Shown: positions 7,883 through 16,399 of the stretch, piece after piece
Numbering within the stretch: position 1 is the first letter of the stretch
Layout: every line of letters begins with the position of its first letter
Source: Mycobacterium talmoniae
GTDB lineage: Bacteria; Actinomycetota; Actinomycetes; Mycobacteriales; Mycobacteriaceae
NCBI GenBank assembly: GCA_002967005.1
Contig: PPEA01000430.1
Coordinates: forward strand, 1 to 37,179
Length of the DNA: 37,179 nucleotides
Reading direction: 5' to 3'
Program-made: the position numbers and the translations under genes
The notes under the pieces: model-generated
Databases searched by the model: none
What the model was told of the DNA's origin: nothing
The model's input: the letters and a program-made list of their open reading frames with translations, nothing else

Positions 7883-8875
7883 TCACGGCTCGCGCACGGT
7901 CAGCAGTACCTTGCCAACGGTCTGGGCGGAGTCGAGCAGCTTATGCGCCTCCGCGGCATCGGTGATCGGGACTTCGGCGGCGACGACCGGCGCTACCGTC
8001 CCCTGCGCGATCAGCGGCCACAGCTGCCGCCGCAGTTCGGTGATGATCTCGGCCTTGGAGCCGGGGCCCTGCTCGGGCCGGCGACGCAGGTTCGTCACGT
8101 GCACCGATCCCCGTTTGAACAGCAGCGCGCCGAGATCCAGTTCCGCGGTGGCGCCGCCTTGTAGTCCGATGATCGTCAGGTGGCCGTTCTCGGCCAGGGC
8201 TTGCACGTTCTTGGCCAGATAGCTGCCACCCATGATGTCGAGGATGACGTTGGCGCCGCCGTACTCGGCGTTGACCACCGCCGGGAAATCCTGTTCGCGG
8301 TAGTTGATCAACGTTTGTGCGCCGAGCTCGCGGCAGCGGTCCAACTTGAACTGCGTTCCGGCGGTCACCGCCACGTTGGCGCCCAACCCACGGCCCACTT
8401 GTATGGCGTGCGTGCCGATTCCGCTGCCGCCACCGTGAATCAGCAGCGTCTGTCCACGGTCCAGGCCGCCGGTCATCACCACGTTGGACCACACGGTGGC
8501 GGCGGCTTCGGGTAGGGCCGCTGCCGCGGTGACGCTGACGCCCTGCGGCACCGGCAGCACCTGGGTGGCGGCCACGTTCACCCGATCGGCGTACCCTCCG
8601 CCGGCCAGCAGTGCACACACCGCATCGCCGGGCGCCCAACCTTGCACTTCTGCACCGACGTCGGCGATAACACCGGAAACCTCGAGGCCGGGGGTCTCAC
8701 TGGCGCCCGGCGGCGGCGGGTAGAAACCCATCCGTTGCATCACATCGGCCCGGTTCACCCCCGCCGCCACCACATCGATCGCAACTTGTCCCGGGCCGGG
8801 CGGGGGCAGGTCGTCGACCCGAGCCCACTCCATCACCTCCGGGTCGCCAAATCCGTTGAGCGTTATCGCATACAT
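7883..8875 (-). CDS. NAD(P)H:quinone oxidoreductase (zinc-independent MDR family, PIG3/QOR-like)
   Basis: This 330-residue medium-chain reductase has the GroES-like N-terminal domain (PGQVAIDVVAAGVNRADVMQR) and a Rossmann domain with nucleotide motif GGGSGIGTHAIQ. The zinc-ligand cysteines of alcohol dehydrogenases are absent, as in quinone reductases. It would reduce quinones or other activated carbonyls with NAD(P)H in the cytosol. Its ATG at 8875 has AAGGGAA just upstream and lies 12 bases after the stop of the AraC gene at 8888-9949, so it is probably the last gene of an araC-araC-qor operon driven from the promoter near 11107. Confidence 0.9.
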   Translation of the reverse strand: MYAITLNGFGDPEVMEWARVDDLPPPGPGQVAIDVVAAGVNRADVMQRMGFYPPPPGASETPGLEVSGVIADVGAEVQGWAPGDAVCALLAGGGYADRVNVAATQVLPVPQGVSVTAAAALPEAAATVWSNVVMTGGLDRGQTLLIHGGGSGIGTHAIQVGRGLGANVAVTAGTQFKLDRCRELGAQTLINYREQDFPAVVNAEYGGANVILDIMGGSYLAKNVQALAENGHLTIIGLQGGATAELDLGALLFKRGSVHVTNLRRRPEQGPGSKAEIITELRRQLWPLIAQGTVAPVVAAEVPITDAAEAHKLLDSAQTVGKVLLTVREP

Positions 8876-8887
8876 GTAGCTTTCCCT

Positions 8888-9949
8888 TCACTTACTTCTC
8901 ATGGTCATGGTCCGACGCGTAGACGTCGCCGCGCTCCGGCGGGCTAGGTAGGCCCGCGGGCTATCGCCCTTCCATCGGTGGAAGGCGTGCGAGAAGTTGC
9001 TGACGTCGGTGTATCCCAGCCGGTTCGACACCTGCTCGACGGTCATGCCGCTCTGAAGTAGCTCCGTCCCGAGGTGTTGGCGCACTTCGTCGAGCAGTCT
9101 GCGAAACGAGGTTCCCTCTGCCTCCAGTTGCCTGCGCAGCGTCCTGGCACTGCAGGACAGCCGATCCGCCACTTGGGCAAGGCTCGGTGGTCGAGCCGGG
9201 TCGGCCAGCAACAGATCACGCACCACACCGGCGCGACCGGTTCTGGCTTCACGCTGCTCGAGCAGCATTCGGCATTGCTGCTCGGCGAGCTTGGCGCTGT
9301 GGGTACTGGCCTGCGGCAGGGGAACGTTCAGCTGCTCGGCGCAGATGGTGACGGAGGTTTCTGCCTCACCGAATTCGGGTACCGCGCCGAACATCTCCTC
9401 GTACCGGCCGATGGCCGGCCCGGGGTCGGGTAGGGCGAACGAGATACGGCTCGGTGGTGGCGGCACGCCGAGGATCTCACGGTACAGATTGGGGATGGCC
9501 GCAGCGTCACGTTCCAGCACGAACCTGCGTACCGGCGCCGGTATTGAACGGGCGTCGATGACGATCGAGAGCTCGTCGCCATGCTGCCGCGTCTCGAAGG
9601 TGCAAAAGGCGTAGCTCAGTCGCACAAATCTCACCGCGACGTCGATCGCCTCACCCAGAGTTGGGCTGGTGAGGATGGCGAATCCCCACACCCCGAAGGC
9701 GGTGACCGGATATCTGGCCGCGGCCTGCAGGCCGAGCCCGGGCCGGTCCCCGAGCGCGGCGACAATATTGGCGATCGCCTTGAGTTCTTGTTGTCCGCTG
9801 ACCTCGGCCGCGGGGCTCCGCAGGGCGGCGGGTGTCGTCCGGGTGCCGGCCAGACACTGTTGGGGGGTGATCCCGAATTGACCGGCCCAGTCGAGCAGCA
9901 CCACCAGACTTGCGGCCGACCGCCTGGTTTGCAGGTCAGGCGTGGTCAT
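8888..9949 (-). CDS. AraC-family regulator, VirS-like (second of a tandem pair)
   Basis: This 353-residue protein has an N-terminal arabinose-binding-like domain of the type found in VirS and OruR (about residues 20-200) and a C-terminal double helix-turn-helix: LAQVADRLSCSARTLRRQL, then VSNRLGYTDVSNFSHAF and WKGDSPRAY. Its start codon overlaps the stop of the upstream AraC gene (ATGA at 9946-9949), so the two are translationally coupled. The pair is clearly related in sequence and probably arose by duplication. It is a candidate binder of the 21-bp-spaced direct repeats found at four promoters in this cluster. Its inducer is unknown. Confidence 0.92.
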   Translation of the reverse strand: MTTPDLQTRRSAASLVVLLDWAGQFGITPQQCLAGTRTTPAALRSPAAEVSGQQELKAIANIVAALGDRPGLGLQAAARYPVTAFGVWGFAILTSPTLGEAIDVAVRFVRLSYAFCTFETRQHGDELSIVIDARSIPAPVRRFVLERDAAAIPNLYREILGVPPPPSRISFALPDPGPAIGRYEEMFGAVPEFGEAETSVTICAEQLNVPLPQASTHSAKLAEQQCRMLLEQREARTGRAGVVRDLLLADPARPPSLAQVADRLSCSARTLRRQLEAEGTSFRRLLDEVRQHLGTELLQSGMTVEQVSNRLGYTDVSNFSHAFHRWKGDSPRAYLARRSAATSTRRTMTMRSK

Positions 9950-11019
9950 CGGGTGCGCGCCTGCTGCCGGTATTCCCGGGGCCCGACACCCTTCCAGCGC
10001 CGGAAGGCCTGGGTGAAGCTGGACACCTGCGAATAACCGAGACGTTCGGCTATTTCCGCGACGGAACGCCCGTCGCTGACGAGCAGTTCCTCGGCGAGCG
10101 CCTCGCGCACCTCTTCTTGCAGGACCCGCAGCGAGGCCCCTTCCAGAGCGAGGTGCCGCCGGAGGGTGCGCGAGCTGACGGTCAGTTGCCGCGCGGCCTG
10201 GTCGAGCGACAGTACCGGGGACGGATTCGCCAGCATCAGGTCGCGCAGCAGGCCTGCGACGCCCGCCCGGGCAGATCGCTGTCGCAACAATTCGACGGCT
10301 TGGTTCTCCGCCAGCGACCGGGCGTAAAGATTCGCCTGCGGCAGCGGCTTGGCTAACGACTCCCGGCTGACGATCAGGCAGTTCTGCAGCGCACCGAACT
10401 CGGGTTCAGCGCCGAACACGTCGATGTACTTGTGCACCACTTCGTCTGGTGGCCGCGCCATCGTGTAGGCGACCCGCAGGTCGATATCGGGCGTCATGAG
10501 CAGGTCGCGTTGCAGGGTCTGGATGCCGGTGCTGTCGCGCTCGACGGCGAACCGGCGGACGTCGATCGGGAGGGCCGTTGGGTCGAGAATCAACCGGACG
10601 GAACCGTCGGTCGTGTCGGTAGCGACACTGAGGCGGCACAGACAGAAGCTGAGCGCGGCCAGCGACATACCCACCGACATCGCGTCTCCCAATGTCCGGG
10701 AGCTCATCAGCGCGAGCCCCCAGATCCCCGGCGATGTGGCATGGCAGCGCAGTCCAGCCTCGATGCCCAGCCCGGGAACCTCCTCGAGCGCGGCGACGAT
10801 ATTGCTGATGATCTGGAGCTCATCGCGCAGCCGGACCTCGGCGTCGAGGTCGTCGAGGGCATCCCGGGTCAGCGGCGTGCCGCGCAGTGAGTCGGCGTGT
10901 GACACTCCGTGCTCGGTCGCCAGGTCGACGAGCAGCGCCGCGCTCGCCGGGGAGCGCAGAACACCGTGCGTACTCACATCAACCTCACGTAGCCGTAGCT
11001 CGCTGATTACCGTCATCAT
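9946..11019 (-). CDS. AraC-family regulator, VirS-like (first of a tandem pair)
   Basis: This 357-residue protein has the same layout as its neighbour: an N-terminal ligand-sensing domain and a C-terminal AraC DNA-binding domain (LDQAARQLTVSSRTLRRHL, VAEIAERLGYSQVSSFTQAF, WKGVGPREY). It heads a three-gene operon on the minus strand. About 90 bases upstream there is a -10 box TAACCT (11112-11107) preceded by a two-unit direct repeat identical in layout to those at three other promoters, so autoregulation is likely. ATG at 11019 is used; in-frame starts a few codons inside are possible. Confidence 0.92.
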   Translation of the reverse strand: MMTVISELRLREVDVSTHGVLRSPASAALLVDLATEHGVSHADSLRGTPLTRDALDDLDAEVRLRDELQIISNIVAALEEVPGLGIEAGLRCHATSPGIWGLALMSSRTLGDAMSVGMSLAALSFCLCRLSVATDTTDGSVRLILDPTALPIDVRRFAVERDSTGIQTLQRDLLMTPDIDLRVAYTMARPPDEVVHKYIDVFGAEPEFGALQNCLIVSRESLAKPLPQANLYARSLAENQAVELLRQRSARAGVAGLLRDLMLANPSPVLSLDQAARQLTVSSRTLRRHLALEGASLRVLQEEVREALAEELLVSDGRSVAEIAERLGYSQVSSFTQAFRRWKGVGPREYRQQARTR

Positions 11020-11106
11020 GCGTTATTCCAATGCGTCCGACTCCGCGAATACCGTGTTTGGGGCTACGTCGTCCGGGAGGTGGGCACCGGGCGACACGCA
11101 GTACCG

Positions 11107-11172
11107 AGGTTAGGGACCAGTCCACCGCGGACAACAGGTGACGGATGGCCAACTAGTTGTGGGAAGTGGCCA
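11107..11172 (-). promoter_or_regulatory. AraC-type operator and promoter, site A (drives araC-araC-qor)
   Basis: On the minus strand, half-site TGGCCACTTCCCAC (11172-11159) is followed 21 bases on by TGGCCATCCGTCAC (11151-11138), then 25 bases later by a -10 box TAACCT (11112-11107). Orientation points at the AraC gene starting at 11019. The same layout occurs at sites B, C and D. It could also affect the divergent gene at 11214. Confidence 0.72.
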
Positions 11173-11213
11173 GCCGGTGGCGCCGCCCGGTCGTCAACAG
11201 GAATGCTTAGACC

Positions 11214-11903
11214 ATGGTCAAGCGCATCCTGAACGTCGTCACCAACGTCGCTCACTACGAGGATCCGTCCGAGCCGACCGGGCTGTGGCTCTCGGAGCTG
11301 ACCCACGCCTATCACGTTTTCGCCGAAGCGGGGTACGAACAGACGATCGTCAGCCCGAACGGCGGCCGCTCACCGTTGGAGCCGCGTTCGCTGAAGTTCC
11401 CGAACTACGACAAGAGCGCGAAGGCGTGGAAGGCCAACGACGCGAAGATGGCGCTGCTGGCCAGCACCGCCGCACCCGACGAGATCGACTCGGCCGATTT
11501 CGACGCGATCTACTTCACCGGTGGTCACGCGGTGATGTTTGACTTTCCCGACAGCGAGGGCCTGCAACGCATCACCCGCGAGATCTTCGAACGCGGCGGC
11601 ATCGTCTCCTCGGTCTGCCACGGCTATTGCGGCCTGCTCAACACCAAGCTGTCGGACGGGTCGCTGTTGATGGCCGGGCGCAAGCTCACCGGGTTCGCCT
11701 GGTCGGAGGAGGTGTTGGCACGGGTCGACAAGTTGGTGCCCTACAACGCCGAGGAGGAAGCGAAGAAGCGCGGCGCCCGGTACGAGAAGGGCCTGATTCC
11801 TTTTGCCTCGCATGTCGTCGTGGACGGGCGGCTGGTCACGGGCCAGAATCCGGGGTCCGCTAAGGCGACGGCCAAGAAGGTCGTCTCCGTGCTGGAGGGC
11901 TGA
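11214..11903 (+). CDS. DJ-1/PfpI superfamily protein (class I glutamine amidotransferase-like, Hsp31 type)
   Basis: This 229-residue protein has the DJ-1/PfpI fold signatures: TGLWLSELTHAY with a likely catalytic Glu28, FTGGHAVMFDF, and the nucleophile elbow VSSVCHGYCGLL with Cys135-His136. Members act as glyoxalase III, deglycase or chaperone-like stress proteins, or as isonitrile hydratases. The Hsp31-like length and the ligand positions suggest a small-aldehyde role, which would fit a cluster that handles aldehydes. The start ATG at 11214 has only a weak ribosome-binding site (CAGGAA). It is divergent from the AraC operon across site A. The precise substrate cannot be read from sequence. 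Confidence 0.85.
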   Translation: MVKRILNVVTNVAHYEDPSEPTGLWLSELTHAYHVFAEAGYEQTIVSPNGGRSPLEPRSLKFPNYDKSAKAWKANDAKMALLASTAAPDEIDSADFDAIYFTGGHAVMFDFPDSEGLQRITREIFERGGIVSSVCHGYCGLLNTKLSDGSLLMAGRKLTGFAWSEEVLARVDKLVPYNAEEEAKKRGARYEKGLIPFASHVVVDGRLVTGQNPGSAKATAKKVVSVLEG

Positions 11904-11904
11904 G

Positions 11905-12031
11905 CTACGGCGCGGGGGAAATCTCGATGCCGAACGATGCCTGCTGGCGGTGGGTTATCCAGACCCCGAATTCTGGTGAACGACACATAGCTGGCTCGGC
12001 CGACGACATCCCAGTTCGTGACGTCGCTCAT
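11905..12031 (-). pseudogene. Remnant of a PPOX-class (F420-dependent) oxidoreductase
   Basis: A strong ribosome-binding site (AAGGGAG) precedes ATG at 12031. The first residues, MSDVTNWDVVGRASYVSFT, match the usual N-terminus of PPOX-class F420-dependent oxidoreductases. After about 20 codons the frame is lost. In another frame the sequence GVWITHRQQASFGIE resembles the next strand of the same family before a stop at 11905. The length of 127 bases is not a multiple of three and only a tenth of the family length remains. It is read antisense to the end of the DJ-1 gene region and upstream of site B. Confidence 0.5.
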
Positions 12032-12098
12032 CCCGTCTCCCTTACTTGTTGCGCCTTGCCGCCGATTCTTACGCAAGGCGGCGCCGAGCGCACCGGGG

Positions 12099-12163
12099 CG
12101 GCCATTAGCCACAACTAACTGGCCGCTGCTCACCTTCAAACCCGGCCGTTGGACAACTAGCGT
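12099..12163 (+). promoter_or_regulatory. AraC-type operator and promoter, site B (drives the lactonase-SDR operon)
   Basis: Half-sites CGGCCATTAGCCAC (12099-12112) and TGGCCGCTGCTCAC (12120-12133) lie 21 bases apart. A -10 box TAGCGT (12158-12163) follows 24 bases after the second half-site. The phosphotriesterase-like gene starts at 12224. The whole 320-base gap between 11903 and 12224 holds only this element and the PPOX remnant. Confidence 0.72.
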
Positions 12164-12223
12164 TGACCGTGCCTGCCACACAACGGCATTCGGCGTCGGC
12201 CGGGGCACCAAGAGGAGCTACAC

Positions 12224-13192
12224 ATGACCCGCGTTCATACCGTCCGCGGCCCCGTCGGCACCGCCGAGCTGGGCCGCGTCCTGATGCACGAACACGTCTT
12301 CGTTCTCGGCACCGAGATACGCCAGAACTACCCCGATTTCCCCACCCCGTGGGACGAGGAGGCCCGAGTCGCCGATGCGGTCGCCAAGCTCAGCGCGTGC
12401 AAGTCGCGCGGGATCGACACGATCGTCGACCCGACGGTGCTCGGCCTGGGCCGCTACATCCCGCGCATTCAGCGGATCAACGCGCAGGTCGACATCAACA
12501 TCGTCGTCGCGACCGGCATCTACACCTACAACGACGTCCCCTTCCAGTTCCAGCGGGGCCTGATCTTCGATCGACCCGATGCACTGACCGAACTGTTCGT
12601 CAAGGACATCCGTGAGGGCATCGCCGACACCGGCGTCAAAGCCGCCTTCCTCAAATGCGCCATCGAGAAGCCAGGCCTGACGCCCGGGGTGGAACTGGCC
12701 ATGCGGGCGGTGGGACGGGCCCATGTCGAGACCGGGGCACCCATCACCGTGCACACCAATCCGCACACCGAGTCGGGTCTGGTGGCCCAACGGGTCCTGG
12801 CCGAGGAGGGCGCGGATCTGACCAAGGTGGTGATCGGGCATTCCGGCGACTCCACCGACCTGGACTATCTGTGCAGGCTCGCCGACGCCGGGTCCTACCT
12901 GGGCATGGACCGCTTTGGCCTGGACGTGACGTGTCCGTTCGAGGAGCGGGTCAACACCGTGGTCGAGCTGGCCCGCCGCGGATACGCCGAGAAGATGGTG
13001 CTCGCGCACGACGCGGCCTGCTTCATCGACTGGTTCTCCGAGGAGAGCAGGCTCGCGGCCGTGCCGAACTGGCACTTCACCCACATCAGCGACGATGTGC
13101 TGCCTGCGCTTCGCGAGCGCGGCGTCACCGAGGACCAGATCACCACCATGCTGGTGGACAATCCGCGCCGCTATTTCGAGACCGCGACATGA
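12224..13192 (+). CDS. Phosphotriesterase-like lactonase (PTE/PLL family metal hydrolase)
   Basis: This 322-residue binuclear-metal amidohydrolase shows all expected ligands: H22 and H24 in HEHVF, the carboxylated Lys144 in FLKCAIEKPG, H177 in VHTNPH, H206 in IGHSGDS and D263 in LAHDAAC. Mycobacterial members mainly hydrolyse N-acyl-homoserine and other lactones, with weak organophosphate activity. ATG at 12224 has AGGAGCT upstream. The gene heads an operon with the SDR 44 bases downstream and is preceded by the AraC-type site B. The substrate is inferred as a lactone or ester intermediate of the pathway in this cluster. Confidence 0.9.
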   Translation: MTRVHTVRGPVGTAELGRVLMHEHVFVLGTEIRQNYPDFPTPWDEEARVADAVAKLSACKSRGIDTIVDPTVLGLGRYIPRIQRINAQVDINIVVATGIYTYNDVPFQFQRGLIFDRPDALTELFVKDIREGIADTGVKAAFLKCAIEKPGLTPGVELAMRAVGRAHVETGAPITVHTNPHTESGLVAQRVLAEEGADLTKVVIGHSGDSTDLDYLCRLADAGSYLGMDRFGLDVTCPFEERVNTVVELARRGYAEKMVLAHDAACFIDWFSEESRLAAVPNWHFTHISDDVLPALRERGVTEDQITTMLVDNPRRYFETAT

Positions 13193-13236
13193 CCGATGCC
13201 CGCATCCCACCCCGATAGCAGAGGAGCGCCAAGAAC

Positions 13237-13974
13237 ATGGAAATCGACGGCAGCGTCGTCGTGGTGACCGGGGGCCAGCGTGGACTGGGCAAGGCCTTGG
13301 TCAACGCCTTCCTGGACGGCGGGGCCGCCAAGGTCTACGCCACCGCGCGAACACCGCAGGACAGCGCCGACGACAGGGTCATTCCGGCGCGACTCGATGT
13401 CACCGACCCGGCGTCGGTGACGGCGTTCGCGGCCCGTGCCGCCGACGCGAACATCGTCGTCAACAACGCCGGTGCACAGCACCGCGCCAAGCTGTTGGAC
13501 ATCGACATCGATTCCGTACGAACGCTGTTCGACACCAACGTGTACGGGGCCCTGCGCATGGCCCAATCCTTCGCACCGGTGCTGAGCCGCAACGGCGGGG
13601 GGACGCTCGTCAACGTCATGTCCATCTTGTCGTGGTCGGTCGGTACCGCGGCCGGGGCCGCACCCTACGGCGCCACCAAGGCGGCCCTGTGGTCGCTGAC
13701 CAACTCCCTGCGAGTCGAACTCGCCGAGCAGCACACCCAGGTCGTCGGCGTGCACCTGGGCTACCTCCAGACCGACATGACGACCACGCTCGATATCCAC
13801 AAACTCGACCCGGCCACCGCGGCGGAAACCATCGTCAGCGCCATCGCCGCCGGCGCCAGCGAGGTGCTGGTTGACGAGGATTGCCGACGGGCCAAGGCCC
13901 TGCTCGGCGGCCCCCCGGAGGGACTTGCCTTCCGGTTCGTCGACGGACGGATCAGTTTTGCCGGCGACGCGTAG
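13237..13974 (+). CDS. Short-chain dehydrogenase/reductase (SDR)
   Basis: This 245-residue classical SDR has the cofactor motif TGGQRGLG (11-18), the structural motif NNAGAQ and the catalytic pair Tyr144 and Lys148 in YGATK, with Ser in VNVMSILSWS. It would oxidise an alcohol or reduce a carbonyl using NAD(P). It follows the lactonase gene by 44 bases with a GAGGAG ribosome-binding site and so is likely part of the same AraC-controlled transcript. It is convergent with the saccharopine-dehydrogenase-like gene 35 bases downstream. Confidence 0.9.
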   Translation: MEIDGSVVVVTGGQRGLGKALVNAFLDGGAAKVYATARTPQDSADDRVIPARLDVTDPASVTAFAARAADANIVVNNAGAQHRAKLLDIDIDSVRTLFDTNVYGALRMAQSFAPVLSRNGGGTLVNVMSILSWSVGTAAGAAPYGATKAALWSLTNSLRVELAEQHTQVVGVHLGYLQTDMTTTLDIHKLDPATAAETIVSAIAAGASEVLVDEDCRRAKALLGGPPEGLAFRFVDGRISFAGDA

Positions 13975-14009
13975 CGAGCCCGAGCCGGTACCGCTAAATC
14001 CCCGGTGTT

Positions 14010-15109
14010 TCAGACCTGCACCAGGCCGGCGGCGGCGCAACCGGTGACGAGCTCGTCGAGGCCGAACGCGTCGACCGGACCGACAACCCCGGGTGTCTTC
14101 CCGGCTCCGCAGGCAAGTTCGTGCGTGGCCCAGGCCATCAGCTCGCCGGTCAATGAGTAGGGGCTGGGCCCTTCCAGATGCACCTCCGCGACCGTCTCAC
14201 CCGATGCGTCGCGGGCCACGGCGACGACGTGGCTGAGCGTGCGTGCTCGCTCGGCCGCATCGGGACCGCCGCTGCCCCCGACCGTGCGCGCCGCCAGCGC
14301 CTCAACAAGGTTGCGACCGTAAGGAAGCCTCACGGTGGTGTTCGCGAGCGTCGACACCAGTTGGATTACGCGGCTTAGCTGCGGGAACCAGCCGTTGTAG
14401 ACCGTCACCGAATCAAGCTCGGGTAGCTGCGCGGGCAAAAAGAGCACCTCGGTGCCCGAGACGAGAAACGCCTTCTTGCGCGCCGCGCGCACCGGGAATT
14501 CGCGGACCTGGCGTGCGGTGATTTCGTCGACGAGACGCCCGTGGCGCCACACCGGCGCGGGCAGGATCAGCCCCTCTGCCATGGTCTTCCGGGTGCCCTG
14601 GCTCAGCCCGTTGCGCAGCGAGCCGATGGCGAAGTAGCCGACCTCCCATCGCGCGGACCGCCGGCGCCGGCGGCTCGCGCGGCCAGCGCGCCGGCAAGGA
14701 TTCCGGGAACGTAGTCGTAGCCGAACGCCGGCGCGATCGACGGCCCCGCCGCGCGGGCCCGGGCGTCGTGCCGCTGGCGGAGCGCACGAACGAAGCCGAC
14801 CTCACCGGTGGAATCCACGTAGTGGGCGCCGGCGTCGACCGCAGCCCGCGCGACCGGGTGGCCGAATTGCTCAAACGGGCCGACGGTCGTGACCAGGACG
14901 TCGCCCGCACCGACGAGAGCGCGGACGCTGGCGGGGTCGTCGACGTCGGCAACGCGGTACTCCAGTCCGCCCAACTGTTCGGCCAGTTTGGCCAGACGCT
15001 CGGCGCCCCGGCCGGCCAACACCGGTCGAACCCCACGCCGCAGGAGCGCGTCGATCACCAGTCCACCGGTGTACCCGGTGGCCCCGAAGACGACGATCTG
15101 ATTGGTCAT
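14010..15109 (-). pseudogene. Saccharopine-dehydrogenase-like NADP-binding protein, broken by a frame shift
   Basis: From ATG 15109 (AAAGGA just upstream) the protein starts MTNQIVVFGATGYTGGLVID, a Rossmann motif typical of mycobacterial saccharopine-dehydrogenase-like or trans-acting enoyl-reductase-like proteins. It continues through VDDPASVRALV and GPFEQFGHPVARA to AFGYDYVPGILAG. Near 14640-14655 the frame breaks: the first frame reads on into a stop at 14603, while the correct continuation (VGYFAIGSLRNGLSQGTRKT) is in a frame offset by one base and runs to 14010. A single missing base explains it. Joined, the product would be about 366 residues, a normal length. It is either a recent pseudogene or a sequencing indel. 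It sits divergent from the MpaB-type gene across site C. Confidence 0.8.
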
Positions 15110-15213
15110 GCGTTGATCCTTTCGGACGGCGGCGCACACCGCGACCCCTACTCTCTGCGACCCGTTGCGCCCGTGCCGATTCTCCGGCAGGCGTCGGCAA
15201 AAGTGCACTGCCC

Positions 15214-15278
15214 TGGCAACTAGGCACAACTAGTTGGCCATTGCTCACCTGCAGGCGCCGCCGTTCGACAACTAGATT
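15214..15278 (+). promoter_or_regulatory. AraC-type operator and promoter, site C (drives the MpaB-type gene)
   Basis: Half-sites TGGCAACTAGGCAC (15214-15227) and TGGCCATTGCTCAC (15235-15248) are 21 bases apart. A -10 box TAGATT (15273-15278) follows 24 bases after the second. The bases before the -10 (CCGTTCGACAACTAG) closely match those of site B. The target starts at 15371. Confidence 0.73.
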
Positions 15279-15370
15279 TGGCCTCGCCCCGGCATTCGGA
15301 TCCGGTGGGGACGGCCAATGGGCGCCGTCACCGTGCCGGATATCAGTCGCACGCACCGTCAGGAGTTCAC

Positions 15371-16267
15371 ATGACCGGCGTCCACACGATCCGCAGCATG
15401 GCATCGCGCCAGGCGCTTTCTCCAGTCCAACATGGCCTTGCGCGGGGGCGTTGGAAGTGGATGCGCGACGAGATCGAGCGCCTTGATCCTGTGGCAGACA
15501 GCGAGCAGATTATGCGTTTGATGATCAGTTCGTTGCTGCCGCCATTCGGTAGTCGGTTCATATTGGAACTGCTGTTCACAGTTTCCTTGATGCGGGTAAT
15601 GGGGCAGTTCGAGGGCGCTGCCGCCGTCGATCGTCAGGGTCGCGGCAAGGTCTACCGCAACGGTGACCGGCGTGCGGACGACACGATCCGCTACCTGACC
15701 GGGTGGGTGTACGACGGCGCCAGCAGCCCGCAGACCCAGGCGTCGGCGGCTGATGTGAAACGCATTCATGACCGCATCGGTCAGCGGTATCAGATGTCGA
15801 ACGAGACTTTCGTACACACCATCGCGTTTTTCACGGTCCAAATCGAGTGCATAACGAACATCGTGGGTGCACCGGGATTTACCGAGCGAGAGCGCGCGGC
15901 GCAGGTGCGGCACTGGAGGGCGGTCGGTGAGTATCTGGGCGTTCGTGCCATGCCCGACAGCTGGTCCGGTATGCAGGAGGCCATGCGCGCCTACGAGACA
16001 GAGCCACAATGGTTTGGTCCCTCCGAGGCAGCGCACCGTGTCAGCGAAAAACTGCTTGAGCAATTCGGTAGACGCACCTTTCCGCCCGGATTGCGTTGGC
16101 TCGCCCGACCTCTCGTTCTGTCCCTCCATGAGGATCACGTCTTGACGGCGCTGATGATGGTGAAACCAAGACCTGCCGTGGTGGCCGTCAATCGTCGGAT
16201 GGTCCGCGCCGCCTTCTGGGTGATACGCGAGCTACTGCCCGACCGGCGCGAAGTCATTACGTCATAG
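15371..16267 (+). CDS. MpaB-type oxygenase (DUF2236 / latex-clearing-protein-like)
   Basis: The ATG at 15371 is chosen because AGGAG lies directly upstream; the open frame extends back to 15278 but that part overlaps the promoter. The 298-residue product resembles the DUF2236/MpaB family, with the helical core ISSLLPPFGSRFILELLF, a His-containing helix (SNETFVHTIAFFTVQIECI), and PGLRWLARPLVLSLHED near the C-terminus. Characterised members are haem oxygenases: fungal MpaB cleaves a prenyl-chain double bond and Lcp cleaves rubber, both giving aldehydes or ketones. Its own AraC-type promoter (site C) places it in the regulon. The substrate is unknown. Confidence 0.77.
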   Translation: MTGVHTIRSMASRQALSPVQHGLARGRWKWMRDEIERLDPVADSEQIMRLMISSLLPPFGSRFILELLFTVSLMRVMGQFEGAAAVDRQGRGKVYRNGDRRADDTIRYLTGWVYDGASSPQTQASAADVKRIHDRIGQRYQMSNETFVHTIAFFTVQIECITNIVGAPGFTERERAAQVRHWRAVGEYLGVRAMPDSWSGMQEAMRAYETEPQWFGPSEAAHRVSEKLLEQFGRRTFPPGLRWLARPLVLSLHEDHVLTALMMVKPRPAVVAVNRRMVRAAFWVIRELLPDRREVITS

Positions 16268-16276
16268 ACGCCGACC

Positions 16277-16310
16277 CGCCGAAACGGTTCTAAAGGCCGC
16301 CGTTTCGGCG
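16277..16310. terminator. Bidirectional stem-loop terminator
   Basis: CGCCGAAACGG (16277-16287) and CCGTTTCGGCG (16300-16310) form a perfect 11-bp stem with a 12-base loop. It lies ten bases after the stop of the MpaB-type gene and between it and the convergent nitroreductase gene. There is no T-tract, which is normal for mycobacterial terminators. Confidence 0.7.
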
Positions 16311-16399
16311 TTCGCCGGAGGGACCGAGGACGACCTGGCCAACGCTCTCTCGTGCTAAGCAAGAGGGTTCGCGTCCGCGCCATCACCCGATTTGGCCAT

